Shown: positions 27,040-35,549 of the stretch, piece after piece
Numbering within the stretch: position 1 is the stretch's first letter
Layout of the letters: each line of letters begins with the position of its first letter
DNA from: Desulfuromonadales bacterium
GTDB taxonomy: Bacteria; Desulfobacterota; Desulfuromonadia; Desulfuromonadales; Geopsychrobacteraceae
DNA length: 64,000 nucleotides
Assembly: GCA_019429255.1 (NCBI GenBank)
Contig: JAHYIY010000004.1
Location: 1-64,000, forward strand
Direction of reading: 5' to 3'
Program-made: the position numbers and the translations under genes
Notes under the pieces: model-generated
The model's database searches: none
What the model saw: the letters and a program-made list of their open reading frames with translations, nothing else
Told to the model about the DNA's origin: nothing

Positions 27040-28869
27040 TTAGTAGGCGCGTCGGGTCTTGCTGGCGATTTTCGTTTCACCGCGATCGCGGTCAACCGGA
27101 TAGCGCAGATCCTCGACCTGTTGTTGCACTTCCGGAGGCGGCGGCGCGGTGAAACGTGAGACAATAATCAACAGGGTAAAGTTGATGAGCATACCGATTG
27201 CGCCAATCCCTTCCGGCGAGATGCCGAACAACCAATAATCCGCTGAGTTCAACTCTGGATAAAACAAGGTAAAAAAGCCGATATAGGCAGTGGTAAATAA
27301 AACGCCACCGATCATGCCGCTGACAGCGCCGTAGACATTGATCCGTCTGCTGAAGATTCCCAGCAGAATAACCGGAAAAAATGTCGAGGCGGCAAGGCCA
27401 AAGGCAAAGGCAACGACCTGGGCGACATATCCCAGAGGAAAGATGCCGAAGAGTCCAGCGACGACCACCGCTCCGGCAGCGCCACAGCGCGCCCACAACA
27501 GTTCACCTTTTTCCGAAATGCTCGGCATCAAGACGCCTTTGATCAGGTCGTGGGAAATGGCCGAGGCAATCACCAGCAACAACCCGGCCGCTGTTGACAT
27601 GGCGGCAGCCAGGGCACCGGCGGCAACCAGGGCAACCACCCAGTTGGGTAGCTGAGCAATTTCCGGGTTAGCGAGCACAATGATGTCGCGATCGATATAA
27701 ACCTCGTTGCTGTTGTTGGTTCGAGAGTTTTTGACGGTCTGCTGGCCGAAAGCGCCCAGATGGCCGATTTGTTTAGGCTTGCCGAAGATGGCGTCGCCGG
27801 GGCCGTATTGAATGCGGCCATCGCCATTTTTGTCCACCCAGGCGACCAGACCACTGAGTTCGGCATTTTTAAACCAGTCCGGAGCTTCTTCATAGAGGAC
27901 ATTGTGAATACTGCCGATAAAGTTGGTGCGGGCAAAAACCGCTACTGCAGGCGCACTGGCGTACAATAAAACGATAAAGATCAGCGCCCACCCTGCAGAA
28001 GATCGGGCATCGCGAATTCGCGGAACGGTAAAAAAGCGGATAATGACATGGGGTAATCCCGCCGTGCCGAGCATCAGGGCAATCACCACACAGAGCACAT
28101 CAATTTTGGGGCGGATACCGGAGGTGTATTCAGCAAATCCCAGGTCATGGTGCAGGTCATTCAATACCGCCAGCAGATGGCGCCCCTGGGTACCGGCATC
28201 CCCCAGCATCGCGGCGCCATCGGCACTGATGCTGCTGCCGATGCCGAAGAAGGGGATCGGGTTGCCGGTCAGCATGATGGAGATAAAGATGGCGGGAATC
28301 ATGTAAGCGATGATCAGGATGCAATACTGGGCAACCTGGGTGTAGGTAATGCCTTTCATGCCGCCGATGACCGCGTAGAAAAAAACCACGAACATACCGA
28401 TGACAACGCCGGTATTGATCGGCACTTCCAAAAAACGTGAGAAGACAATACCCACACCACGCATTTGTCCGGCGATATAGGTAAATGAGATCAGAATAGC
28501 ACAGAGAACAGCGAGTATTTTGGCGAATTGGGAATAGTAGCGATCACCAATAAACTCGGGAACAGTGTAGCGACCATATTTGCGCAAATAGGGTGCGATC
28601 AGCATGGCCAGCAGCACATAGCCGCCGGTCCAACCCATCAGATACATGGACCCATCGCGCCCCATAAAGGAGATCAGCCCGGCCATGGAAAGGAAAGAAG
28701 CTGCCGACATCCAGTCGGCGCCGGTTGCCATGCCGTTAAGAACCGGGTGCAGGGACCTGTCCGCTGTGTAGAAATCGCTGGTCGATCTACTCCGGGCATG
28801 AAGAGCAATAGCGATATAAAGAACCAGGGTGACGGAAACCAGAATCCAGGTCCAGGCCAGTATGCTCAT
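27040..28869 (-). CDS. Sodium:solute symporter, VC_2705 type (acetate permease-like), paralogue 1
   Basis: 609-residue inner-membrane symporter of the SSS family with about 13 helices. Family landmarks: NGMATGADWMSAASFLSMAG, GITYTQVAQYC and GLPHVIIRFFTVP. A soluble loop between helices (about 315-395) contains D346-K-N348-G-D350-G-R-I353, an EF-hand-like calcium loop. Relatives paired with DUF4212 subunits transport acetate or similar monocarboxylates with sodium; the substrate here is inferred. AAAGGA is placed before the ATG. The DUF4212 gene is 30 bp upstream on the same strand. It is about as long as, and clearly paralogous to, 31958-33769. Confidence 0.92.
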   Translation of the reverse strand: MSILAWTWILVSVTLVLYIAIALHARSRSTSDFYTADRSLHPVLNGMATGADWMSAASFLSMAGLISFMGRDGSMYLMGWTGGYVLLAMLIAPYLRKYGRYTVPEFIGDRYYSQFAKILAVLCAILISFTYIAGQMRGVGIVFSRFLEVPINTGVVIGMFVVFFYAVIGGMKGITYTQVAQYCILIIAYMIPAIFISIMLTGNPIPFFGIGSSISADGAAMLGDAGTQGRHLLAVLNDLHHDLGFAEYTSGIRPKIDVLCVVIALMLGTAGLPHVIIRFFTVPRIRDARSSAGWALIFIVLLYASAPAVAVFARTNFIGSIHNVLYEEAPDWFKNAELSGLVAWVDKNGDGRIQYGPGDAIFGKPKQIGHLGAFGQQTVKNSRTNNSNEVYIDRDIIVLANPEIAQLPNWVVALVAAGALAAAMSTAAGLLLVIASAISHDLIKGVLMPSISEKGELLWARCGAAGAVVVAGLFGIFPLGYVAQVVAFAFGLAASTFFPVILLGIFSRRINVYGAVSGMIGGVLFTTAYIGFFTLFYPELNSADYWLFGISPEGIGAIGMLINFTLLIIVSRFTAPPPPEVQQQVEDLRYPVDRDRGETKIASKTRRAY

Positions 28870-28899
28870 GACGAAGGGTCCTTTCGCCTAATGCCGAAT

Positions 28900-29160
28900 C
28901 TAATCTTCATAAACATCGTATTTTTGATCGAGGCGATTCATCAGGCGAACATAGATGAGAATCAGAATACAGAAAATGATCAGGGAGCCCTGGTTGGCGA
29001 ACCAGAAGCCCAGAGGGAAGCCGAAAAGGTTGAAGCGATCAAGTTGGTCGATCAGAATAACGCCAAACAGACAGGACGCTGTAAACCAGACAGATAATAA
29101 AATAAAAATGTACCTTAACGTCTCTTTCCAGTAACGACGTAGTTGCTGCTCTCTGTCCAT
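28900..29160 (-). CDS. DUF4212 sodium/substrate symporter small subunit, paralogue 1
   Basis: 86 residues with two transmembrane helices (about 15-37 and 53-75) and the family's LFGFPLGFWFANQGSLIIF and C-terminal RLMNRLDQKYDVYED. These small proteins are encoded directly upstream of VC_2705-type symporters and presumably form a complex with them in the inner membrane. GAGG precedes the ATG. Compared with its paralogue at 33785-34039 the tail (KYDVYED versus KFNVHEE) is conserved. The 179 bp upstream of it hold no gene. Confidence 0.9.
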   Translation of the reverse strand: MDREQQLRRYWKETLRYIFILLSVWFTASCLFGVILIDQLDRFNLFGFPLGFWFANQGSLIIFCILILIYVRLMNRLDQKYDVYED

Positions 29161-29339
29161 GGGGCCTCATAGCGTTGGGGCAATAGATAATGGCGTCTCA
29201 CAGGTCAATAAAGATGCGCTAATGATAGTGGGACGAGGAGCTGTTGTAAAGGATGATTTGTCTTATCGCGGCACATTATCGGGTTCATGCAGGAGGTATG
29301 GACGCATTTTCTACCGACATCTCCTCTATTCAACCCACA

Positions 29340-31253
29340 TCAGCTGATCTGCTTGGAAAAATGCCGTTTGGTGGAGTCCTGCAGTTTTGCCGCAACACGG
29401 AAGGCTTCCTTGAGCAGATCCTGCTCATTTTTCGACAGTTCATAGGGATTGAGAAAATGGGAGGGGAACTTGCCATGATCGATCATCGTGATTTCGTTGC
29501 GTAAGCGCAAAAAGGTAAAGGCTTCAAAGGCGGCCTTGATGTGCTCGGCGGTTTCCGCAGTGAAGATTTTCAGTCTGACCAGTTCATCAATGCGTTCGCT
29601 GGTGGTCGTGGCATCGATCTGTTGCTCAAGCAGGAACATGCGTACACAGTCGACGATAAAAATACTGCCGGCTTCTTTTACCGACAATGTGCCCTTATGT
29701 TCTTTTTCGCGGCTGGTGGTAAAGCGGCCCAGCAGGCTCAAAGGAACCTTATGTTTGAAATCGAGTTCCATCATGTGATAGAGGAAAATCGGATGCTCCT
29801 TAATATGGCGGTGGACAATATCGCGCAGATCCTGGCATAAGGTTGCTTCACCGGCAATCGGCATGAAGTCGAAAAAAATGGATGAGTAGCGCACCTTTTG
29901 TGGCTCGGGAACCTTGATCCAGTCGGCGATGCGTTTTTTCCATTCGTTCAGACGGCCGCGCCAGATCGGGTTGTCGGCCATGACCTTGCCTTTACAGCGC
30001 GGATAGCCGATGCGTGCCAGGGCAGATACCAGTTTTTCTGAAAAAGGGGCAAAAAAGGCTTCGACTTCCTCCCCTCGACTGTCGGGAAAGTTTTCATAGA
30101 TCAAACCGTTGTCCTGATCCGGGCCCAGCAACATTTCCTTGCGACCACCACTGCCCATAATAAAAAAACAGAAGCGAATATCAGGGGGTGTCAATCCATG
30201 GCGCCTGGCGTCATCAAGAACAATCTCATAACAGCGTCGGATAATGCGGTGATGAATATAGGAAATGATCTCCATGGTTTCGACGTGAGAACGCGACTCC
30301 CCCATCAGCGCCCGTGCCACCTTGACGATTTCCGAACGTGCGATGATCAGATCCTCAATGGTACGCGCTTTGTTGATGTTGCCGATCAGCAGCATCGATT
30401 TTTGACAGCGATACTTCATCAGATCCTGCAAGGTGACGATGCCGACAATGGTGTCGCGCTCGAGGATCGGAATATGCTTGGTTTTGTGAGCCATCATGAA
30501 GGTGGTTGCCTCATACATGAAGGTCTCTGGGCTCATGGTGTGCGGGTTGGGGGTCATGACTTCGCCGGCGGTGGCGGTTTTGCTGTTAACCAGTTGGCGG
30601 GCAAGGACCTTGGACACCAGATCACGTTCGGTAATGATACCGTTCAGGCGCTTGTTGGCGTCACAGACCAATACCGCACCAATTCCGCGAACCGTCATCT
30701 GGCGGGCAATTTCCGGTATCGGCGTGTCAATCAGGCAGGTTTCTGCAGGCGTGGACATGATTTCTGACAGGCGTTTTTTGAAGGGATAGGCTTCAACCTG
30801 GGTCAGGGTGTTGCGCGCATGCTCATTGACCATATCCGAATACAGGTCACGTACCCGGGAATAGACGATTTTGTTGAAGTAGTCAGTGATGTGAGGATAG
30901 TTAGCGGCGATCTCGACCAGCAGAGAGGCCGGGATTAGATAGCACTGCGTTTCCGTTACCGGACGTGCTCCAGCAGTATAACCGCCATCGGTGAAGATCG
31001 GTGTGCCGCCAAAAAACGATCCCTCCTTGCGAAAGTCGACTGTCATCTCCACCCCGCCAGGTGCCAGCACGACAATTTCCACCAGTCCCGACTTGATCAC
31101 ATAGAGATAGCCGGTTGGTTCGTCGTGTTGATTGAAAATGTGAATTTGTGGCGGAAATTTTTGCGTTTTTGCCGAATCACTGATGCGCTGAAATACGGCA
31201 TCGGGTAACTGGTCAAAGGGTTTGGTGTCGCGCAAGGATTGAATAAGTCCCAT
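29340..31253 (-). CDS. cNMP-binding, CBS pair and DUF294 nucleotidyltransferase-like signalling protein
   Basis: About 637 residues in four parts: cyclic-nucleotide-binding beta-roll (about 10-130, GYLYVIKSGLVEI), CBS pair (about 165-290, GIITERDL and IVGIVTLQDL), a DUF294 nucleotidyltransferase-like domain with GSGGRKEMLLGPDQDNGLIY (the G-S...D-x-D core of GlnD-type transferases) and a DUF294 C-terminal helical domain. Such proteins neighbour acetate/SSS symporter genes in many proteobacteria and likely regulate them, possibly by nucleotidylation; this is inference. The ATG at 31253 is preferred over TTG at 31274. It lies between the two symporter pairs on the same strand. Confidence 0.87.
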   Translation of the reverse strand: MGLIQSLRDTKPFDQLPDAVFQRISDSAKTQKFPPQIHIFNQHDEPTGYLYVIKSGLVEIVVLAPGGVEMTVDFRKEGSFFGGTPIFTDGGYTAGARPVTETQCYLIPASLLVEIAANYPHITDYFNKIVYSRVRDLYSDMVNEHARNTLTQVEAYPFKKRLSEIMSTPAETCLIDTPIPEIARQMTVRGIGAVLVCDANKRLNGIITERDLVSKVLARQLVNSKTATAGEVMTPNPHTMSPETFMYEATTFMMAHKTKHIPILERDTIVGIVTLQDLMKYRCQKSMLLIGNINKARTIEDLIIARSEIVKVARALMGESRSHVETMEIISYIHHRIIRRCYEIVLDDARRHGLTPPDIRFCFFIMGSGGRKEMLLGPDQDNGLIYENFPDSRGEEVEAFFAPFSEKLVSALARIGYPRCKGKVMADNPIWRGRLNEWKKRIADWIKVPEPQKVRYSSIFFDFMPIAGEATLCQDLRDIVHRHIKEHPIFLYHMMELDFKHKVPLSLLGRFTTSREKEHKGTLSVKEAGSIFIVDCVRMFLLEQQIDATTTSERIDELVRLKIFTAETAEHIKAAFEAFTFLRLRNEITMIDHGKFPSHFLNPYELSKNEQDLLKEAFRVAAKLQDSTKRHFSKQIS

Positions 31254-31378
31254 GAAAATCAACTCGTCGGTCAAGAAATAAAGACGTACAGACAGGCTGC
31301 TTGTGTAACAAGCTGCCAGTATCGATTTGGGACATTATCACAGATGATAGCGAAAACGGAAGGGGAGGTGTTCCCGTA

Positions 31379-31771
31379 TCAGTTGTCTTTTTTTTTGCCG
31401 AACTGGAAAGGGTGGGCATAGCGGCTTAAGATAAAATCAGCCATCAGTTTAGCCCAGATAGTCACCCCGCCAACAGCACTCCAATCCTGATAGGCGATGA
31501 AGGGACCGATTGTAATGCCGGTAGCGATGTAGAGGGGAACACCGATAATAACCCAGACGGCGGTTGCTCCGGCGAGCAGATTGATCAGGCCGGCGATCAG
31601 GGCGAATTTGGCCGGATTCTCCGGCGGCAACCCGCCTTTGAGGGCGACTTCGGAATAGTTTTTGTCGATAAGGATGCGCTTGGCGCGCCGCAACCAGAAA
31701 AAAGACAGGGGGAACATCACAATAAACAACAGCCAGGTGATGACGGTAGAAGCATCGAAAAGCAACTTCAT
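31379..31771 (-). CDS. Small three-helix membrane protein, unknown function
   Basis: 130 residues from the ATG at 31771 with GGAG eight bases before it; the frame's upstream extension to 31906 runs through the terminator of the neighbouring operon and is rejected. Three hydrophobic segments (about 9-28, 54-80, 84-100) and a Lys-rich C-terminal tail. I recognise no domain. It is encoded between the terminator of the second symporter pair and the signalling gene, so it may belong to the signalling gene's transcript. Confidence 0.7.
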   Translation of the reverse strand: MKLLFDASTVITWLLFIVMFPLSFFWLRRAKRILIDKNYSEVALKGGLPPENPAKFALIAGLINLLAGATAVWVIIGVPLYIATGITIGPFIAYQDWSAVGGVTIWAKLMADFILSRYAHPFQFGKKKDN

Positions 31772-31879
31772 GGATATCTGCTCCGTTACTAAAAAGAAAG
31801 GGCGGCTTGTTTGCCGCGTTAGGCTGCTTTTTTTACCTGATTCGGGAAGAATTGACAACCCGGTATGGTCAGTATGACT

Positions 31880-31915
31880 TAAAAAAAGCCCCGCCGATGC
31901 AAGCACCGACGGGGC
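31880..31915 (-). terminator. Rho-independent terminator of the second symporter operon
   Basis: On the minus strand GCCCCGTCGGTG, loop CTTG, CATCGGCGGGGC and then seven T: a twelve-base stem with one mismatch. It sits 42 bases after the symporter stop. Confidence 0.9.
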
Positions 31916-31957
31916 ATGGAAGCTGATATGCGCTAAGGCTATATCAGAATGTCAATG

Positions 31958-33769
31958 TTAGTGACCGCCACCGCCGGTAACCACACTGGAACCGCGCGGC
32001 GTACGGACGTTCTCAACCATCGCCTGGATGTGCTCAGGTGGCGGCGGGGTAATCTTGGTGACGATGTAGGCAACCAGGAAGTTCAGGAGCGCTCCGATAC
32101 CACCGAAGGCTTCCGGGGTGATGCCGAAGAAGGAATTGGCACCACCGATCAGCCCCAGGTACTCGGTTCCGCGGACAAAGAAGAGCCCTTTGTGGGCAAA
32201 AACGTAGAACAGGGTCACGGTGAGGCCGACTGCCATGCCCCAGATCGCGCCATATTTACACATGTTCTTGTTGAAGATACCCATCATCAGCGCCGGGAAG
32301 ATGGAACAGGCAGCGATGCCGAAGGCCAGAGCCACGGTACCGGCAGCAAATCCGGGCGGGTTGAGGCCGAGGTAGCCGGCAACAACAATGGCCCCCGCCA
32401 TGGAGATCTGACCGGCGCGCAGTTCGGCCTTTTCACTCATGTCAGGAATGAAGATCTTCTTCAACAGGTCGTGGGAAATGGCTGATGAAATGGCCAGCAG
32501 CAGACCGGCGGCAGTTGACAGGGCGGCTGCAACACCACCAGCGGCCACCAGGGCGATAACCCAGTTGGGCAGCAGGGCGATTTCCGGGTTGGCCAGAACA
32601 ATGATGTCGCGGTTAACAAAGAGCTCGTTACCTTGCCAGCCGGCAGCAGCTACCTTGGCCTGGAATTCCGGGTTCTTATTGGCATCATTGTAATACTGGA
32701 TGCGACCATCGTTGTTTTTATCCTCCCAACGCAGCAGTCCGGTGACCTCCCAACGCTTCATCCAGTCAGGGCGTTCTTCATGAATAAGGCCGGCACCTTG
32801 AGCAATCAGAGGAGCACCGGTCGTAATTTCAGGGCTGACGGTTGCGTGCAGGTTCAATCGGGCCATGGCGGCAACGGCCGGGGCGGTGGTGTAAAGAATG
32901 GCGATGAAGACCAGGGCCCAGCCGGCGGACAAACGCGCATCCTTAACCGTTGGAACAGTAAAGAAGCGGATGATAACGTGGGGCAGACCGGCAGTACCGA
33001 TCATCAGCGAGAAGGTGTAAACGAACATGTTCAGTTTGCTGCCGGGCAGTGCGGTGGTGTATTCGCCGAAGCCGAGCTCGGTGACAACCTGATTCAGTTT
33101 GGCCAGCAGGGTGATGTCTTCACCGACCAGGGAGGCACCCAGTCCAAGCTGGGGAATCGGTACGCCGGTCAACTGGAAGGAGATAAAAATGGCTGGAATG
33201 GTGTAGGCGGTGATCAGAACACAGTACTGGGCGACCTGGGTGTAAGTAATACCCTTCATGCCACCGAACACCGCGTAGCAGAAGACGATACCCATACCGA
33301 TGTAGATCCCCATGTCGTTGGTAACGCCGAGGAAGCGGGCGAAGGTAACACCGACGCCGGTCATCTGACCGATAATGTAGGTAACCGAGGCTACCAACAG
33401 GCAGATGACAGCCACGGCCGGCGCAGATCTTGAGTAATAGCGGTCGGCAAAGAAGGACGGTACGGTAAAGCGCCCGAACTTACGCAGATAAGGAGCAAGA
33501 ACGGTTGCCATCAGAACGTAGCCACCGGTCCAGCCCATCAGGAACAGGCCGCCACCGTAGCCCATGTAGGCGATCAGGCCGGCCATGGAGATAAAGGAAG
33601 CCGCCGACATCCAGTCAGCTGCTGTCGCCATACCGTTGATGACCGGGTGAACGCCGCCACCGGCAACGTAGAAATCACCGGTGCTGCCGGCGCGGGACCA
33701 GATGGCGATACCAATGTAGAGCGCAAAGGTCGCGCCAACAACAAGATAGGTTAGAAATTGCAGACTCAT
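31958..33769 (-). CDS. Sodium:solute symporter, VC_2705 type (acetate permease-like), paralogue 2
   Basis: 603 residues, closely parallel to 27040-28869 over the whole length: NGMATAADWMSAASFISMAG, GITYTQVAQYC, GLPHVIIRFFTVP and DIIVLANPEIALLPNWVIAL. Inner membrane, about 13 helices. The loop at about 305-385 carries D350-K-N352-N-D354-G-R-I357, again EF-hand-like. The strong site GGAGG precedes the ATG, and the DUF4212 gene ends 15 bp upstream. It has a strong terminator. Codons here look more biased to G/C-ending optimum than in paralogue 1, suggesting this is the main expressed copy. Confidence 0.93.
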   Translation of the reverse strand: MSLQFLTYLVVGATFALYIGIAIWSRAGSTGDFYVAGGGVHPVINGMATAADWMSAASFISMAGLIAYMGYGGGLFLMGWTGGYVLMATVLAPYLRKFGRFTVPSFFADRYYSRSAPAVAVICLLVASVTYIIGQMTGVGVTFARFLGVTNDMGIYIGMGIVFCYAVFGGMKGITYTQVAQYCVLITAYTIPAIFISFQLTGVPIPQLGLGASLVGEDITLLAKLNQVVTELGFGEYTTALPGSKLNMFVYTFSLMIGTAGLPHVIIRFFTVPTVKDARLSAGWALVFIAILYTTAPAVAAMARLNLHATVSPEITTGAPLIAQGAGLIHEERPDWMKRWEVTGLLRWEDKNNDGRIQYYNDANKNPEFQAKVAAAGWQGNELFVNRDIIVLANPEIALLPNWVIALVAAGGVAAALSTAAGLLLAISSAISHDLLKKIFIPDMSEKAELRAGQISMAGAIVVAGYLGLNPPGFAAGTVALAFGIAACSIFPALMMGIFNKNMCKYGAIWGMAVGLTVTLFYVFAHKGLFFVRGTEYLGLIGGANSFFGITPEAFGGIGALLNFLVAYIVTKITPPPPEHIQAMVENVRTPRGSSVVTGGGGH

Positions 33770-33784
33770 TAGGGTTCCTCCTCT

Positions 33785-34039
33785 TTATTCTTCGTGAACG
33801 TTGAATTTTTTGTCAACATTGTCCTGGAGTTTTGCGTAGATGAAAATCAGTGCAATGAAGACATACATGGCGCCTTGATGAGCCCACCAGAAACCCATGG
33901 GATAGCCCCCAAGGGAAATGTTGTCAAGTGCCGAGGCAAAAACAATCCCGAACCCGTAGGAGACGAGAGCCCAGACAGCGAGAATAGATCCAATCAACTT
34001 CAGCGTTGTAAACCAGTAAGCTTTTCCTTGGTCTTCCAT
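33785..34039 (-). CDS. DUF4212 sodium/substrate symporter small subunit, paralogue 2
   Basis: 84 residues with two helices (about 13-33 and 51-72), the SLGGYPMGFWWAHQGAMYVF segment typical of DUF4212 and an acidic-ended tail KKFNVHEE. GAGGAGG lies just before the ATG at 34039. First gene of a two-gene unit with the symporter at 31958-33769. About 190 bp of intergenic DNA separates it from the IclR-type regulator gene; the promoter should be there, but I see no clean -35/-10 pair. Confidence 0.9.
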   Translation of the reverse strand: MEDQGKAYWFTTLKLIGSILAVWALVSYGFGIVFASALDNISLGGYPMGFWWAHQGAMYVFIALIFIYAKLQDNVDKKFNVHEE

Positions 34040-34226
34040 TACTTTCCTCCTCTTTATTCATTGTGATAGTGACAACCTGAAACCGTTAAAGCGTGAGCAA
34101 AATCATGGTGTTCGCTCAAAATTTACTCTCGAATTCGCGGCCTCCTTTCTTTGTGAATACCAAACATGAAACCCGGTAAAAACAGAATTGACAGCCTGTC
34201 GTGGCTGAGCGGATGCTTTTTGGCGT

Positions 34227-34976
34227 TCATGCCAGCCCCCTGGGGCTGTAAAGATTGTAGCCCAGGCGTGCTGAAATCATGTCGCCGGCAGCCTTGAGGG
34301 CCGGCAGTAATTCGCTGTTGATGCGCTGATCATTCATCCGGAAGGTCGGGGCAACGATGGTTAGACAACCGGCAAGTTTTTGCCCCTGTTGAAACAGGGG
34401 AACGGCCAGAGCGCTGCTGCCTTCGCCGAGGCCATCGTGATCAACGCAGTAACGTTGTTTCAGGTAATGGGAGCCCGCTGAGGTGCCGGCGACAGCTGCC
34501 GCCGCAGAACCCTGGGCAAAGGCCAGCAGCAGTTTGCCGGGGGCGCAGCTGTTCAGCGCAAAACGGTGACTGGTTAAAGGGACAACATTGACCTTCTGAT
34601 CGTTGTCAGCCATCTCCAGAAACAGGGCGTCTTCTCCACGGCGCACCACCAGATAGACAGATTCGTCACACTGGCGCGCCAGGTGGGACATTACCGGACG
34701 AGCATGGCGTAAGAGCGGCATGCGGGCAAGAAGTTTCTGGCTGGTCTCGAAAGCGGCCATACCGATCTGGTATTCGCCGGAGCGCTCGCCGCGTTCGACG
34801 TAGCCCATGTTTTCAAAAGTCGCCATCAGGCGGAAGAGGCTGGCTTTGGTCATGTCAAGCCTGTCGCTGAGCTGTGCCAGGCTGCATCGGTCACCGTTGC
34901 TTGCCAGTGTTTCGAGCAAGTGCAGAGCGTTTTCAACGGAGCGGATGTTGTATGAATCTTTGTCCCTGCCTGACAT
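34227..34976 (-). CDS. IclR family transcriptional regulator
   Basis: 249 residues. N-terminal winged helix-turn-helix (about 12-70, SVENALHLLETLA, CSLAQLSDRLDMTKASLFRL, YVERGERSGEYQIG) and a C-terminal GAF-like effector domain (about 85-245, CAPGKLLLAF, GEGSSALAVPLFQ, LAGCLTIVAPTFR). Two ATGs are in frame; GAGG sits six bases before the second (34976), which I use. IclR proteins sense small carboxylates and often repress their transport or catabolism genes; position upstream of the DUF4212-symporter pair on the same strand suggests that target. Confidence 0.9.
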   Translation of the reverse strand: MSGRDKDSYNIRSVENALHLLETLASNGDRCSLAQLSDRLDMTKASLFRLMATFENMGYVERGERSGEYQIGMAAFETSQKLLARMPLLRHARPVMSHLARQCDESVYLVVRRGEDALFLEMADNDQKVNVVPLTSHRFALNSCAPGKLLLAFAQGSAAAAVAGTSAGSHYLKQRYCVDHDGLGEGSSALAVPLFQQGQKLAGCLTIVAPTFRMNDQRINSELLPALKAAGDMISARLGYNLYSPRGLA

Positions 34977-35549
34977 GGACATCCTCGAAAAAAAACTGAG
35001 CGGTTATGAAATAATACGCGAAATAATCTCATTGGCAACTTATTGCCTCGCTTTGGAAACTGATGGGGCGAAGACTAATACGCTGTTATATTTTTGTCAA
35101 CACGGTTTTTTATTTATTTTGAATTTATCGTTTTGATCACCTGGTACAGCGATTTTTATAAGATGTTAAGTATTTGAATAATATATAAAATTTCATTTTT
35201 TTAAGGTTTTATTTTCTTGTGACAACAATGTTTACTAGGGGCTCTGTTTTGCCGTAAATCAGGGGGGTTCTGTAGCTGTTTATAACCATGTTTCAGTTTA
35301 TTATCAAGGTTCGATCGTTGAAAATGAAATGATATTTTTTTTTATATAGCTGATGGCGCAACGGGTAAATCCTGTTTTGATGTTGACAATAGCCGCGGCA
35401 GTTACGGAATCTCTACGGCTTTTCGGCAGGTTGAGGCGGATTGCGACCGGCAGCCGGTCTTGACTTGTTTTGCCTATGGGTGGTAAAAACCGTGACTTTC
35501 AAACCCTATACCTGTGATAACTATCTGCTCGCTCCGGATATCGATTTTT
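34977..35549. other. AT-rich intergenic region before the tryptophan operon
   Basis: 573 bp without a supported gene, notably AT-rich from 35090 to 35350, so probably the divergent control region of the IclR gene and trpE. A TTGACA at 35383-35388 has no good -10 at normal spacing. TTGACT at 35460-35465 with GTAAAA 17 bases on is weak. A 36-codon ATG frame at 35353-35463 has no ribosome site and no Trp codons, so I see no classical Trp leader peptide or attenuator. TGGGTGGTAAAAACCGTG near 35478 recalls the T-box GGGTGGNACCGCG motif but lacks the rest. Confidence 0.5.

Noticed and set aside
29161-29339. Small plus-strand frame in the gap between the DUF4212 gene and the DUF294 gene
   Set aside because: No ribosome site or similarity, and the translation is unlike a protein; treated as empty intergenic DNA.
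35353-35463. 36-codon frame as a trp leader peptide
   Set aside because: No Trp codons, no ribosome site, no following alternative hairpins.
35470-35500. T-box regulatory motif before trpE
   Set aside because: Only a partial match to the conserved core with an AAAA insertion; no specifier loop, antiterminator or terminator found.
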